Source of the DNA: Xanthobacteraceae bacterium
Lineage (GTDB): Bacteria; Pseudomonadota; Alphaproteobacteria; Rhizobiales; Xanthobacteraceae
Reading direction: 5' to 3'
Length of the DNA: 48,261 bases
Assembly (NCBI GenBank): GCA_019746135.1
Contig: JAIESI010000044.1
Span: 1-48,261 of the forward strand
The notes beneath the pieces are model-generated. The model was not told the origin of the DNA and did not search any database. It saw nothing but the letters and a program-made list of their open reading frames with translations. Each line of letters begins with the position of its first letter. The stretch's first letter is position 1. Below are positions 7,777 through 16,929 of the stretch, one piece after another. The position numbers and the translations under genes are program-made.

Positions 7777-8760
7777 CTACTCGATCTTGATCCCCGCACG
7801 CTTGACGACCTCGGCCCATTTCACGACTTCGGCTTTCACGAACGGATCGATGTCCTTCAGCGGCATGGCCGACGGTTCGCCGGCCGTCGCGGCAATGCGT
7901 TGCTGGATGGTGGGATCGGCAAGCGCTTTTCTCACCTCGGCATGAAGCTTCTCGATGATCGCCGGCGGCGTCTGCTTCGGTGCCCACAGGCCAAACCAGG
8001 TGTGGTATTCATAGCCGGGAACACCGGCCTCCTCGACCGTGGGCAGCTCGGGCATCAACGCCGATCGTTTCTTCGAGGTGATCGCCAACGCGCGCACCTT
8101 GCCGCCCTTCGCAAGGCTCATGGCCGTCGACATGTTGTCAAAGAAAATCGGCAGGCGGCCGGCGATCACGTCCTGATAGGCGGGCTGCGCGCCGCGATAG
8201 TGCACCGGACTCATGTCGGTGCCGGTCACCATCTTGAAGAGCTCGGGTGCGAGGTGCTGGCCGGTCCCGGTGCCGGCAGACGCATAATTGACCTTGCCGG
8301 CATTGGCCTTGAGATATGCGATCAGCTCCTTGATCGACGTGACCGGCAGATCGTTGCTCACGACGACAAGGAATGGATATTCGGCCAGCATCGCCACCGG
8401 CGTGAAATCCGCCAGCGGATCGTAAGGCAGCTTGGCAAAAAGACTGGGATTGACCGCCATATTGCCGTTGAGCCCCATCAGCAGCGTATGGCCGTCAGGC
8501 GCGGCCTTGGCCGCCGCCGCCGTGCCGACGTTCATGCCGCCGCCCGTGCGATTGTCGACCACGAAGCTCTCGCTGAGTTGCTTGCCGAGCTGATCGCCAA
8601 TCAGCCGGGCCACCGTATCGGTCCCGCCGCCCGGCGCGCTTGGGACCACGATCGTCACCGACCGGCTCGGATAATTCTGCGCCTGCAGTTGCCCGGCGCA
8701 CAAAACGGTGATGACGGAGCCGATGGCGAACGCAGCGAACGCGCGGATTGATGTGATCAT
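7777..8760 (-). CDS. Tripartite tricarboxylate transporter binding protein (Bug/TctC family)
   Basis: Periplasmic solute receptor of 327 residues with a Sec signal peptide (MITSIRAFAAFAIGSV..., cut after LQA). The Bug hallmarks are present: NYPSRSVTIVVPSAPGGGTDTVARL, VVDNRTGGG, APDGHTLLMG, and SPVHYRGAQPAYQDVIAG. The ATG at 8760 has GGGAGGATTAAG upstream, and a longer in-frame extension lacks signal-peptide logic. No TctA/TctB membrane subunits are in the window, so it either uses distant ones or acts as an orphan receptor. It could bind a carboxylate, but the ligand is not predictable. Confidence 0.93.
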   Translation of the reverse strand: MITSIRAFAAFAIGSVITVLCAGQLQAQNYPSRSVTIVVPSAPGGGTDTVARLIGDQLGKQLSESFVVDNRTGGGMNVGTAAAAKAAPDGHTLLMGLNGNMAVNPSLFAKLPYDPLADFTPVAMLAEYPFLVVVSNDLPVTSIKELIAYLKANAGKVNYASAGTGTGQHLAPELFKMVTGTDMSPVHYRGAQPAYQDVIAGRLPIFFDNMSTAMSLAKGGKVRALAITSKKRSALMPELPTVEEAGVPGYEYHTWFGLWAPKQTPPAIIEKLHAEVRKALADPTIQQRIAATAGEPSAMPLKDIDPFVKAEVVKWAEVVKRAGIKIE

Positions 8761-8902
8761 CACCTTAATCCTCCCGAGGTTTTGCGCGATTATCGCTGCG
8801 CTTGACCTGCGGTGTCTACAACCACCGCCGCGAGAGAAAGTCCGATTTGACGTCTGCTCGCCCGGAACTGGCGGCGGGTTGATCGGCGTTCTCACACTTG
8901 AG

Positions 8903-8932
8903 CCGTTCCCGTTCCTACGGAATCGGGAACGG
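8903..8932. other. Stem-loop between divergent genes
   Basis: CCGTTCCCG (8903-8911) pairs with CGGGAACGG (8924-8932), and the stem extends inward with TTCC/GGAA around a TAC loop with one bulge. It lies in the 256-base gap (8761-9016) between the Bug gene and a small + strand gene. No T-run follows on either strand, so it is not a standard terminator. I see no other gene in this gap. Confidence 0.4.
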
Positions 8933-9016
8933 CCCCAGACTCTTTGTTTGGTCACATTTTCTACGGCGAACCGCTGCACACTTCGCCGGAAATGCTCTGG
9001 CGGACCGATGTGACCC

Positions 9017-9286
9017 ATGCGTATTCGAACCGACTTTCACCCCGACGATCGCGCAGGCCCTGCGCCGCGGCATTTTTTTCTCGATGGGCGTCGCGTCGAA
9101 ATCGTGGAAACGATCGACCAGTGGTACGGCCCCGACTACCGCTACATCAAGGTCAGGAGCGACGACGGAAGCCTGTACATCCTCCATTTCAACGAGCCGT
9201 GTGAGGAATGGACACTGATCGCGTACCGTCGCGCGCAAACCGAGTCGTTGCCGCGTAGCTGGCCAAGAGTAGCGCACCATGAGTAG
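9017..9286 (+). CDS. Small conserved-looking hypothetical protein
   Basis: An 89-residue soluble protein with no signal peptide. The central part RVEIVETIDQWYGPDYRYIKVRSDDGSLYILHFNEPCEEWTL reads as a small beta-rich fold with alternating strands (EIVETIDQWYG / YRYIKVRSDDG / LYILHFNE / EWTLIAYRR). It resembles the small DUF-type proteins common in rhizobial genomes, but I cannot name the family with certainty. It ends 15 bases before the RNase Z-like gene and is probably co-transcribed with it. The function is unknown. Confidence 0.65.
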   Translation: MRIRTDFHPDDRAGPAPRHFFLDGRRVEIVETIDQWYGPDYRYIKVRSDDGSLYILHFNEPCEEWTLIAYRRAQTESLPRSWPRVAHHE

Positions 9287-9301
9287 CGCCATGAGCCCGT
9301 C

Positions 9302-10288
9302 ATGACCTGGTTCGTTCAGGCCAGTCTCGTCAACGAACCGTTTTCCGATCCGGGCCTGCTGATCGATTTCCGGTTTGGCCGCCGCGCGCTGCTGTTTGAT
9401 CTCGGCGATAACACGCCGCTGTCGCCGCGTCAGCTCTTTCGCGTCACCCATGCCTTGGTGTCTCACGCCCACATGGATCACTTTGCCGGATTCGATCGTC
9501 TATTGCGCGTCTGCCTGCATCGGACAACGCCCTTACGCCTCACCGGCCCCGCGGGCTTCGGTGATCGTGTCGAACACAAGCTCAAGGCGTACACATTGAA
9601 CCTGCTTGATGAACGGTCATGTGATTTCGTCATCACCGTCGCTGAATTCGGTGATTACGGCGTCGACGGCGTTTGCGAATTCCGGGCGCGCGAAGCGTTC
9701 CGTCGGCGCGCCATACAGCACGTTGGCCTGCCGCCCGGAACACTGCTCGACGAAGATGAGTTCCGGATAAGCGGTGCCGTGCTTGATCACGGCATTCCCT
9801 GCCTCGCCTTTGCATTCGAAGAGAAGGTGCGCGTCAACGTCTGGGGCGAAGGGCTCAAGACGCTGGGGCTTCCGATCGGCCCGTGGCTCAAGGAGGCCAA
9901 GCGCGCGGTGCGGCGCGGCGAGCCGGACGACAGAAGGATCGCCGTCGGCGGCGATCGCTCATTGCCGCTTGGCGTGCTCAAGCAGCACGCCTTGCGTTCG
10001 GCGACCGGTCAAAAGATCGCGTATGTTGTCGATGTCGCATATTGCGATCGCAACGTCGAAAAGATCGTGGCGCTGGCAAAAGCCGCCGATCAGCTCTTCA
10101 TCGAGGCGGCGTTTCTCGAGGCCGATGCGGAGATTGCCGCACAACGACGCCACCTCACCGCCCGCCAGGCCGGCGACATCGCGCGGCGCGCGGGCGTCGC
10201 GCGGCTTGTTCCCTTTCATTTCTCGGCGCGCTACCACGCCCGCGAGGACGAGCTGCGAACCGAGGCGGCGCGGGCCTTCGGCGAATAG
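9302..10288 (+). CDS. RNase Z-like metallo-beta-lactamase-fold hydrolase
   Basis: MBL-fold protein of 328 residues. The zinc motif HxHxDH is SHAHMDHFAG (H55, H57, D59, H60). The later ligands include GAVLDHGIPCLAFAFEEK and VVDVAYCDRN. Near the C-terminus, VPFHFSARY (H306) matches the HFSxRY box of RNase Z/ElaC relatives. VNVWGEGLKTLGLPIGPWLKEAKRAVRRGE corresponds to the PGPLWG-like region of RNase Z. Compared with true tRNase Z it lacks a clear long exosite, so its substrate may be a tRNA precursor or another phosphodiester. It follows the 89-residue protein by 15 bases. Confidence 0.82.
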   Translation: MTWFVQASLVNEPFSDPGLLIDFRFGRRALLFDLGDNTPLSPRQLFRVTHALVSHAHMDHFAGFDRLLRVCLHRTTPLRLTGPAGFGDRVEHKLKAYTLNLLDERSCDFVITVAEFGDYGVDGVCEFRAREAFRRRAIQHVGLPPGTLLDEDEFRISGAVLDHGIPCLAFAFEEKVRVNVWGEGLKTLGLPIGPWLKEAKRAVRRGEPDDRRIAVGGDRSLPLGVLKQHALRSATGQKIAYVVDVAYCDRNVEKIVALAKAADQLFIEAAFLEADAEIAAQRRHLTARQAGDIARRAGVARLVPFHFSARYHAREDELRTEAARAFGE

Positions 10289-10392
10289 CAAGCAACGCCC
10301 GTCGCACTTACGTTCAGGCCACGGCGTCTGTGATCGCTGCGTCGAAGCTGTTCGCGTCGAAAGTCGGCATGTCACCTCGATGGGGCCTGGGT

Positions 10393-11121
10393 TCAACCGC
10401 CGAGGTGATCGCGCAGCAATCGGCCGTAGCCGACAATGTTGTCATTTCGTTTCAACAGTCGAAGGCCCGCCCAAAGACTGACGGCGTTGTTCACCAGGAC
10501 CGGTTTGCCAAGATCGCGCTCGAGCTGCTCGATGACCGGCATCGATGCCCAGTTGCCGCCCGGCATGATGATCGCATCGGCGTCGGGCCGGTCGGTCCGG
10601 CGTCCCAACTCGTAGGCGGTTTCAGGCCCGACCCGGCCAAGGTCGATGGATGCCACAAACCCCACCACCTCGCTGTGCACCACCTTGAACCCGCTCGCCT
10701 CCATGAACTCGACCATCGGCTTGTCCATGGTCTTGCTCCAGGGCGCGCCGACCGAGACGCGCTCGGCACCAAGCAGGCACAGCGCATCGACGAACGCGGT
10801 CGCCGCCGTGGTCGCGGGGCGGCCGGAAGCGTCCTCCATGCGCTTGATCAGCTCGCGGTCATAGCCCTTGCCCTTGGCGAGCGTCGGGGCGGTCGCGGCG
10901 AAGACGATGCAGCCGACCTCGGCATCGGCGAGCTTGCGGCTTTCCGTTTCGAGCTCGAGGACGCAGCGCATCTGCTCCTCCGGCGTGATGTCGCGATAGG
11001 CGACACGTCCGGTGTGCAGCGAGACGGTCGGCGGCAAGGCCGCGGAGAACTCCGGCTCCTGGGTCGTGTTGGACGAGGGCGTCAGCAGGCCAAAACGATG
11101 CGTCTTCTTGACGTAGGTCAT
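10393..11121 (-). CDS. Asp/Glu racemase / maleate isomerase-fold protein lacking both catalytic cysteines
   Basis: A 242-residue member of the maleate cis-trans isomerase / arylmalonate decarboxylase branch of the Asp/Glu racemase superfamily. The N-terminus FGLLTPSSNTTQEPEF and the segments SGRPATTAATAFVDAL and LGKPVLVNNAVSLWAGLRLL are typical. The two positions that normally hold catalytic Cys are changed: the first motif (usually ACTSGS) reads AATAPT and the second (usually SCTN) reads PGGN. The chemistry must therefore differ, or the protein is not a racemase. It starts 4 bases after the stop of the upstream Bug gene and is the third gene of a PrpD-Bug-racemase operon. Confidence 0.8.
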   Translation of the reverse strand: MTYVKKTHRFGLLTPSSNTTQEPEFSAALPPTVSLHTGRVAYRDITPEEQMRCVLELETESRKLADAEVGCIVFAATAPTLAKGKGYDRELIKRMEDASGRPATTAATAFVDALCLLGAERVSVGAPWSKTMDKPMVEFMEASGFKVVHSEVVGFVASIDLGRVGPETAYELGRRTDRPDADAIIMPGGNWASMPVIEQLERDLGKPVLVNNAVSLWAGLRLLKRNDNIVGYGRLLRDHLGG

Positions 11122-11125
11122 CGCC

Positions 11126-12115
11126 CTATTGCGATCCTTCGAGACCCGCGGCCTTGATCACCGGATGAAACTTCGCCATCTCCGCCTTGATGTAGCTCTC
11201 GAAGTCTTCCGGGCTCTTGCTGCTGACCGCCTTCGAGCCCTGCTTCAAGATCGCTTCCTTGACGTCGGGCAGGCTCAGCGCCTTCGCCATACCGGCGTGC
11301 AATTTGCGGACGATCTGCGGCGGCGTGCCGGCCGGTGCAAGCAGACCGGCCCAGCCGACGACGACCGCGCGCGGATAGCCGGCCTCGGTCGGCGTCGGCG
11401 TATTGGGGAACTGCTCGTCGCGTTTTTCACCAAACGTGGCCAGCAGATTGAGCTTTCCGGATTCCACGAGCTCGGTCACACCGGCGGTGGTGGTGAACCC
11501 CATGGGAATCTGTCCGGCCAGGATGTCGGTGATTTCCGGCGTCTGCCCCCGGTAAGGCACGTGGGTCATCTCGATGCCGGCGGCGAGCGACAGCAGCACG
11601 CCCTGCAGATGGGTCATGTTGCCGATGCCGAAAGAACCGTAGTTGAGCTTGCCGGGATTGGCCTTTGCCTGCTCGACCAGCTCCTTGATCGACTTCGGCC
11701 CCGAGACCGGATTGGCGACCAGACCCAAGGGGTTTGCGACGGTCTGCGTGATCGGAGCGAAGTCGCGCAACGCGTCATAGGGCAGCTTCTTGTAGATGAA
11801 GCCGTTGGTCGTCACAGCGCTGATCGGAGCGTAGACCAGCGTGTAGCCGTCGGGAGCAGCCTTGGCGACGGCATCCATGCCGAGAATGGCGTTGGCGCCC
11901 GGCCGGTTCTCCACGACGCCGGCATGGCCCCAAAGCTCGCCCATCTTCTGCGCGAGCGTGCGCGCCTGCAGGTCCACGCCGGAGCCCGCGGCTTGCGGAA
12001 CAATGATTCGGATCGGACGATTCGGAAAGTCGTCCGCGCTCTGCGCCCATGCACTGATCCCAACGGCCAGTGCCACGGCATTGATCAACGCGACCCACAG
12101 CGTGCGTCTGTTCAT
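11126..12115 (-). CDS. Tripartite tricarboxylate transporter binding protein (Bug/TctC family)
   Basis: Periplasmic solute receptor of 329 residues with signal peptide MNRRTLWVALINAVALAVG... ending SAWAQS. Bug motifs: FPNRPIRIIVPQAAGSGVDL, VVENRPGANAILG, APDGYTLVYAP, THVPYRGQTPEITDILAGQIP. Note QAAGSG in place of the usual PGGG. The ATG at 12115 has GGGAGGAG 6 bases upstream. Three perfect 13-bp tandem repeats lie just before the ribosome site (12130-12168). The gene is the middle of an operon: PrpD-like gene upstream, racemase-fold gene 4 bases downstream. The context suggests uptake of a small di- or tricarboxylate that those enzymes then process. Confidence 0.93.
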   Translation of the reverse strand: MNRRTLWVALINAVALAVGISAWAQSADDFPNRPIRIIVPQAAGSGVDLQARTLAQKMGELWGHAGVVENRPGANAILGMDAVAKAAPDGYTLVYAPISAVTTNGFIYKKLPYDALRDFAPITQTVANPLGLVANPVSGPKSIKELVEQAKANPGKLNYGSFGIGNMTHLQGVLLSLAAGIEMTHVPYRGQTPEITDILAGQIPMGFTTTAGVTELVESGKLNLLATFGEKRDEQFPNTPTPTEAGYPRAVVVGWAGLLAPAGTPPQIVRKLHAGMAKALSLPDVKEAILKQGSKAVSSKSPEDFESYIKAEMAKFHPVIKAAGLEGSQ

Positions 12116-12129
12116 TGAGCACTCCTCCC

Positions 12130-12168
12130 GATGTTTCCTGCCGATGTTTCCTGCCGATGTTTCCTGCC
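12130..12168. repeat. Three perfect tandem copies of a 13-bp unit
   Basis: GATGTTTCCTGCC is repeated three times without mismatch (12130-12142, 12143-12155, 12156-12168) in the gap between the PrpD-like gene and the Bug gene, right upstream of the Shine-Dalgarno of the latter. The number of copies could vary by slippage. Confidence 0.9.
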
Positions 12169-12261
12169 CCATTGTTTTTCTGAGCTGGCAGTCTGGCTTG
12201 TCGAATGATGCGTTGGCGTTCTGCTCCGTTCCTTGCTCCGTCGCGGTTCAAGCGCTCCCGT

Positions 12262-13659
12262 TCAACCCCGGGCCGCCGCGCGTGGCGCGCGCCCGGCCTG
12301 ATCCCGGGACGCCCCGCGAAGCATGTCCATGAGCTTTCGCACCGAGCCCAGGTGTTCGAGCTTGTCGATGGCCTCGATCGTGCCGGCGACCGCGGCCGGG
12401 CTTAGCACGCCCTCGGCATAGGTGCGGAACTTGCTCTCGACCTGGGCGCGCGACAGCGGGTTTTCGAAGGAGCCGCGCGGATGCTCGCAACGAGCCGTCA
12501 GCACTGTGCCGTCGGCCTGCTCGATATCGACCACCGCCTGCACGCCGCTCAACGCGGCGTCGGCGCGCAGCTCGACCTGCTCGGCCGCGGCACGCCGCAG
12601 TTTCGGATCGTCATAGCGGGCGGGCTCGAACTGACCGAGCGTCAGCTCCTGGTCGTGCAGGATCACGGCGGCGGTGTAGTGGCCGGAAATCAGCGCATCG
12701 AACTTCGCCTTGTAGCGCGCCAGCTTGCCGTGCAGGTCGAACACGGTCTGGCTGAGCGCCACCCGAACCTTTTTGACTTTGTCGGGATCGATCTTGTGCT
12801 GTTCGATGAGACCGAACATGGCGGTGTTCATGCCCTGGATCGACGACGCCGACGGCCAGAGTCGCAGCGCGATCTGCTCGAGCTCCCAGCGTTTGCCGAG
12901 ATCGGCCGTGACCGCCTCGGGCTTGCCGCCATCCGAATAGGTGTTGAACAGGCCGCCGTCCTTCGCGGTCAGAAATTCGCGCGTGGCCAGGAACTTCTGC
13001 TCCGCCAGCAGCGCCGCCATCAGGCCGGACAGCGCGCCGCGGCACTGATGGAACTTCACCGTCGGCGTGCCCCAGGCTGCGAACGTGCCGGCCGCCTGAC
13101 TGCCGGCAAGACCGAACGCCTTGGCCATGGTCTCGGTGTCGAACCGGCGCAGGCGTCCCACCGCTGCAGCAGCCCCAAAGGGCCCCAGCACGCCCGGCCC
13201 GTGCCAGCCCCTCGCCCGCATCGCCGGATAATTGGCACCAACGCCCACGCGCGTCGTCACCTCGCATCCGGCGGCGACGGCGACCAGGAGATCGCGGCCC
13301 GACAAGCCGTCGCGCTCGGCGACCGCCAAGGCGGGCGGGATCACCTCCGGCGTCACATGGGTGAGCGTCGAGCGGTGGATGTCGCACATGGTCACGGCGG
13401 TCACGAGATAGCCGTTCAGAACCGTGGCGCCTGCGAGCGAGAGACGATCATCGCCGATGACGCTGCTCTCGCTGGACTGCGCCAGGCCCGAGGCCAGGGC
13501 GGCAAGCTGCTCGGTCTCTTCGCCGCGATGTCCGGCAACGGCACAGGCCAGCGTATCGAGCAGCACATTCTTGCAGTGATCGCGGACCCGGTCCGGAAGG
13601 TCGTCGTATTGCAATCCCGAGGCAAAGCCGGCCAGAGCTTCGGTGACGTTTTGCGACAT
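12262..13659 (-). CDS. MmgE/PrpD family protein
   Basis: A 465-residue member of the 2-methylcitrate dehydratase / cis-aconitate decarboxylase (immune-responsive gene 1) superfamily. Recognisable segments are VLLDTLACAVAGHRGEETEQ at the start, GDDRLSLAGATVLNGYLVTAVTMCDIHR, the MRARGWHGPGVLGPFGAAAAVGRL stretch with the family's WH-P-G pattern, KFHQCRGALSGLMAALLA, and a C-terminal small domain (LRADAALSGVQAVVDIEQADG). The ATG at 13659 has GGGAGGATTTTC upstream; the longer in-frame frame continues but has no such site. It heads an operon with a Bug receptor and a racemase-fold protein. True PrpD partners (prpB, prpC) are absent, so the substrate is probably another hydroxy-acid. Confidence 0.9.
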   Translation of the reverse strand: MSQNVTEALAGFASGLQYDDLPDRVRDHCKNVLLDTLACAVAGHRGEETEQLAALASGLAQSSESSVIGDDRLSLAGATVLNGYLVTAVTMCDIHRSTLTHVTPEVIPPALAVAERDGLSGRDLLVAVAAGCEVTTRVGVGANYPAMRARGWHGPGVLGPFGAAAAVGRLRRFDTETMAKAFGLAGSQAAGTFAAWGTPTVKFHQCRGALSGLMAALLAEQKFLATREFLTAKDGGLFNTYSDGGKPEAVTADLGKRWELEQIALRLWPSASSIQGMNTAMFGLIEQHKIDPDKVKKVRVALSQTVFDLHGKLARYKAKFDALISGHYTAAVILHDQELTLGQFEPARYDDPKLRRAAAEQVELRADAALSGVQAVVDIEQADGTVLTARCEHPRGSFENPLSRAQVESKFRTYAEGVLSPAAVAGTIEAIDKLEHLGSVRKLMDMLRGASRDQAGRAPRAAARG

Positions 13660-13858
13660 GAAAATCCTCCCGTACTGCGGCCGATTCTGCCGAACCCCGA
13701 AATAGTCCCGGCGGCCATTCGCGCAATCGTAGTTGAAATCGGAAGCATCAGGCAATCTGGTCTGAACGGATTCCGAGCACGGAACGAAATGTTGCGTGAG
13801 AACGGGTTTCACCGACAAAAGCGCTGCGCTCCATGCCCAGCTCTCAATGAGTGACCCG

Positions 13859-14377
13859 CTAAGCGCCACGCGAAATCCATCTGATCGTGAACCAGCAACC
13901 CAGGAGGGCGATCCAAATTGCGAGCGCCGCTCCGACATAGAGGGAATAGTGCGTAACCCGCTCGACATAGTATTTCTGGTACAAAGCATCGACGCGAGTT
14001 CGGAAGTGCCGGTCGCGGATTGCGAACTCACCGGGAATGTCCTGTGTGTTGCACAGCCGCAGACCGCGGTAAGTCGATCCTAGAATTGTACCCGGTTGCG
14101 CATTATGGAGTTCAAACTCGCAACGTTGTTGCACGCGTCGACGCAGCTCAGCGTAGTTGTGCTCCGAGCCGACCGGATACATATCAGTACCGACGATCAA
14201 GCGACGCGTGGGTGACCGGATATCAATTTCACTTCCGTAAATCGTAAAAAAATACCATCTCGTCGGCTCGATCAGGTCTTCCGTCTTCGTCGCCGCGCCA
14301 ATCGCGCCTGCTAAAAGCACGACCAGAATCACCGCAAAGCTTCGTTGCGCCTTTGTTTTGAAAGCTCGCGACAGCAT
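13859..14377 (-). CDS. Hypothetical membrane-anchored protein with two transmembrane helices
   Basis: A 172-residue protein I do not recognise. There is a hydrophobic segment near residues 14-31 (FAVILVVLLAGAIGAA) and a second near 145-166 (LYVGAALAIWIALLGCWFTI), with a polar stretch of about 110 residues between them that is probably periplasmic. That stretch has two or three cysteines (QRCEFEL, LRLCNTQ) which could form a disulfide. ATG at 14377 and GTG at 14380 are both possible; GGAGGGGG lies upstream. Base composition looks less GC-rich than the neighbours. It stands alone between the PrpD operon and the divergent molybdenum enzyme gene. Confidence 0.7.
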   Translation of the reverse strand: MLSRAFKTKAQRSFAVILVVLLAGAIGAATKTEDLIEPTRWYFFTIYGSEIDIRSPTRRLIVGTDMYPVGSEHNYAELRRRVQQRCEFELHNAQPGTILGSTYRGLRLCNTQDIPGEFAIRDRHFRTRVDALYQKYYVERVTHYSLYVGAALAIWIALLGCWFTIRWISRGA

Positions 14378-14565
14378 CACCCGGCCCCCTCCGTGATCCT
14401 ACAATCCCCTGCACGCATCGTGTAGCGGGGCCTGTCGGCTTTGATCGGGACATTCCTGCCAGCCAACCGTGCTAGCGACCTTGTGAGCGTCGTCGCACCT
14501 TTCCTTCACCGGTAACCCAGCTGATACTGGCGTCGCCGGCGCGAGGCAGATGAAGGCGAAGGACG

Positions 14566-16899
14566 ATGGGGGCGAAGGCATTCGGTGCGCATGTTACCCG
14601 GGTCGAGGATCCGGCGCTGTTGGCCGGGCGCGGGCGCTATGTCGACGACTTCGCGCCACCCGGCGCGCTGCAGGCCTGTTTCATCCGCAGCCCTCTCGCA
14701 CACGCAAGGATTCGGGCCATTCAAACCGATGCCGCGCACGCGGTTCCGGGCGTCCATGGCGTGCTGACAGCGAACGACCTGCCGGCCGCGATGCGCGAGC
14801 GCATTCCGACGCTGCAGGCCAACCCGGCGATGAAGCTCATCCGCACCGAGCGCTGCCTCGCCGGCGCCGAGGTCTGCTATGTGGGGCAGGCCGTCGCTGT
14901 GGTCATCGCCGACAACCGTGCGATTGCCGAAGACGCCGCAGCGCTGGTGGACGTCGACTACGAGACGCTGCCGGTGGCCGCCGACTGCCGCGACGCGGTG
15001 AAGCCCGCAGCCGCGGCGGCCCACGCCGACCTTACCGACAATGTTGCCTGCTCGCTGCAGATGGCCTACGGCGACGTCGATGCCGCGTTTGACGGTGCGG
15101 CGCATGTCTGCGAACAGAAATTCTGGATGCATCGCGGCGTCGGCGCGCCGATGGAGCCGCGCGCCGTGGTCGCGCAATACGATCGCTTCGACGATCGGCT
15201 CACGGTGTGGTCGACGACCCAGACACCGCATCTCGGCCGCCGGATCCTCGCCGACCTGCTCGGCCGCAACATCGAGACGATCCGCGTGGTTGCTCCTGAC
15301 GTCGGCGGCGGCTTCGGCATCAAGGCGCCGTTCTATCCGGAAGAGGCCGTGATCCCGGCCGCGGCGATCATGCTCGGCCGCCCGGTCAAATGGACGGAAG
15401 ACCGGCGCGAAAATTTCATGGCGGCAACGCAGGAGCGCGACCAGTACTGGACCTTGGCGATCGCGCTCGATCGCGACGGAAAAATCCTCGGCCTGCGCGG
15501 GACATCGCTGCACGACCAGGGCGCGTTCATGCCGTGGGGCATGGTGATGCCCTATATCGCGGGCGTCGCCGTGCTCGGGCCTTACGTCGTGCCGAGCTAC
15601 CGGATGGAGCTTACGGCAGCAGTGACCAACAAGGTCCCGGTCGCGCCGGTGCGGGGCGCCGGGCGCCCGCAGGCCGTGTTTGCCATCGAGCGCCTGATGG
15701 ATCACGCCGCGCGCAAGACCGGCATCGACCGCGCCGAACTGCGGCGCCGCAACCTGGTGACGCCCGAGCAGATGCCCTATGCCACCGGGATCGTGCTCGC
15801 CGCGCCGGTGACCTATCACGGCGGCGACTACCCGGCGAGCCAGGCATCGGCGATGGCGGCCTCCGGTTACGACGCGTTCGCCACGCGGCAGGCCGCGGCG
15901 CGCGCCGAGGGCCGCTACATCGGCATCGGGCTTGCCAACTACGTCGAGGGCACCGGGCTTGGTCCGTACGAAGGCGCAACCGTGCGCGTCATGCCCAACG
16001 GCAAGGTCGCGGTCGCAACCGGCGCGACCAGCCAGGGCCAGGGGACCCGCACGACGCTTGCCCAGGTCGTCGCCGACCGCCTGGGTTGCCGCATCGAAGA
16101 CGTGGTCGTGACGCTCGCCGACACCGGCGCGATCGCGATGGGCGTGGGCGCCTTCGCAAGCCGCCAGGCGATCGCCGGCGGCAGCGCGGTCCACAGCGCG
16201 AGCCTCGTCGTCCGCGAGCAGTTGCTCGCCGTTGCCGCGCGCGCGCTCGGCGTGCCGGCCGCAGACATCGAGATCGAGGACGGTCACGCCACCGCGCGGA
16301 CCGGCAACAAGCCGTCGCTGAGCTTCGGCGAGCTGGCGCGGCTTGCGCTCGGCACGCCCGGCATCGTCAGCGCGAGCGCAGGCCTCGAGCACACCGCCTA
16401 TTTCCATCCGCCGGGCTATTCGTATTGCAACGGCACGCATGTGGCCGAGGCCGAGGTCGATCCGATGACCGGCGGCGTGACGCTGTTGCGATACACGATC
16501 GTTCACGACTGCGGCACGATCATCAATCCGATGATCGTCGAGGGTCAGGTGCACGGCGGCACCGCGCATGGCATCGGCAATGCGCTGCTCGAGCACATGC
16601 GATACGATGATGACGCCAATCCGCTGAGCACGACGCTGCAGGATTATCTGCTGCCGGGTTCGACCGACGTGCCGATGTTTCAGGTGCTGCACGTCGAGAC
16701 GCCGAATCCGCTCAACCCCATCGGCGTCAAAGGCGCCGGCGAGGGCGGCGCGATCCCGGCACCCGCGGCGATCGTGTCCGCCATCGAGGACGCGCTGGCG
16801 CCGTTCGGCGTGCGCTTCAACGAAATGCCGCTGACGCCGGAGCGCATCGTCACGGCGCTGCGAGAGGCCGGCGCATACGAAAAGCCATCGGCTCCCTGA
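14566..16899 (+). CDS. Xanthine dehydrogenase/aldehyde oxidase family molybdopterin-binding subunit
   Basis: Large Moco subunit of 777 residues. The N-terminal a/b hammerhead domain (about residues 8-120) starts RVEDPALLAGRGRYVDD. The molybdopterin-binding domains include GGGFGIKAPFYPEE and the active-site loop PVAPVRGAGRPQA, which resembles the form II (AYRGAGR) and not the CO-dehydrogenase form I loop. The catalytic Glu is E726 in GVKGAGEGGAI. It lacks the usual small [2Fe-2S] and medium FAD subunits nearby, so these must come from elsewhere. The ATG at 14566 follows AAGGA. It probably hydroxylates an aldehyde or N-heterocycle; the substrate is unknown. Confidence 0.9.
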   Translation: MGAKAFGAHVTRVEDPALLAGRGRYVDDFAPPGALQACFIRSPLAHARIRAIQTDAAHAVPGVHGVLTANDLPAAMRERIPTLQANPAMKLIRTERCLAGAEVCYVGQAVAVVIADNRAIAEDAAALVDVDYETLPVAADCRDAVKPAAAAAHADLTDNVACSLQMAYGDVDAAFDGAAHVCEQKFWMHRGVGAPMEPRAVVAQYDRFDDRLTVWSTTQTPHLGRRILADLLGRNIETIRVVAPDVGGGFGIKAPFYPEEAVIPAAAIMLGRPVKWTEDRRENFMAATQERDQYWTLAIALDRDGKILGLRGTSLHDQGAFMPWGMVMPYIAGVAVLGPYVVPSYRMELTAAVTNKVPVAPVRGAGRPQAVFAIERLMDHAARKTGIDRAELRRRNLVTPEQMPYATGIVLAAPVTYHGGDYPASQASAMAASGYDAFATRQAAARAEGRYIGIGLANYVEGTGLGPYEGATVRVMPNGKVAVATGATSQGQGTRTTLAQVVADRLGCRIEDVVVTLADTGAIAMGVGAFASRQAIAGGSAVHSASLVVREQLLAVAARALGVPAADIEIEDGHATARTGNKPSLSFGELARLALGTPGIVSASAGLEHTAYFHPPGYSYCNGTHVAEAEVDPMTGGVTLLRYTIVHDCGTIINPMIVEGQVHGGTAHGIGNALLEHMRYDDDANPLSTTLQDYLLPGSTDVPMFQVLHVETPNPLNPIGVKGAGEGGAIPAPAAIVSAIEDALAPFGVRFNEMPLTPERIVTALREAGAYEKPSAP

Positions 16900-16929
16900 A
16901 ACGCCGCGAAAGGACGCGCGGCCGACCGT

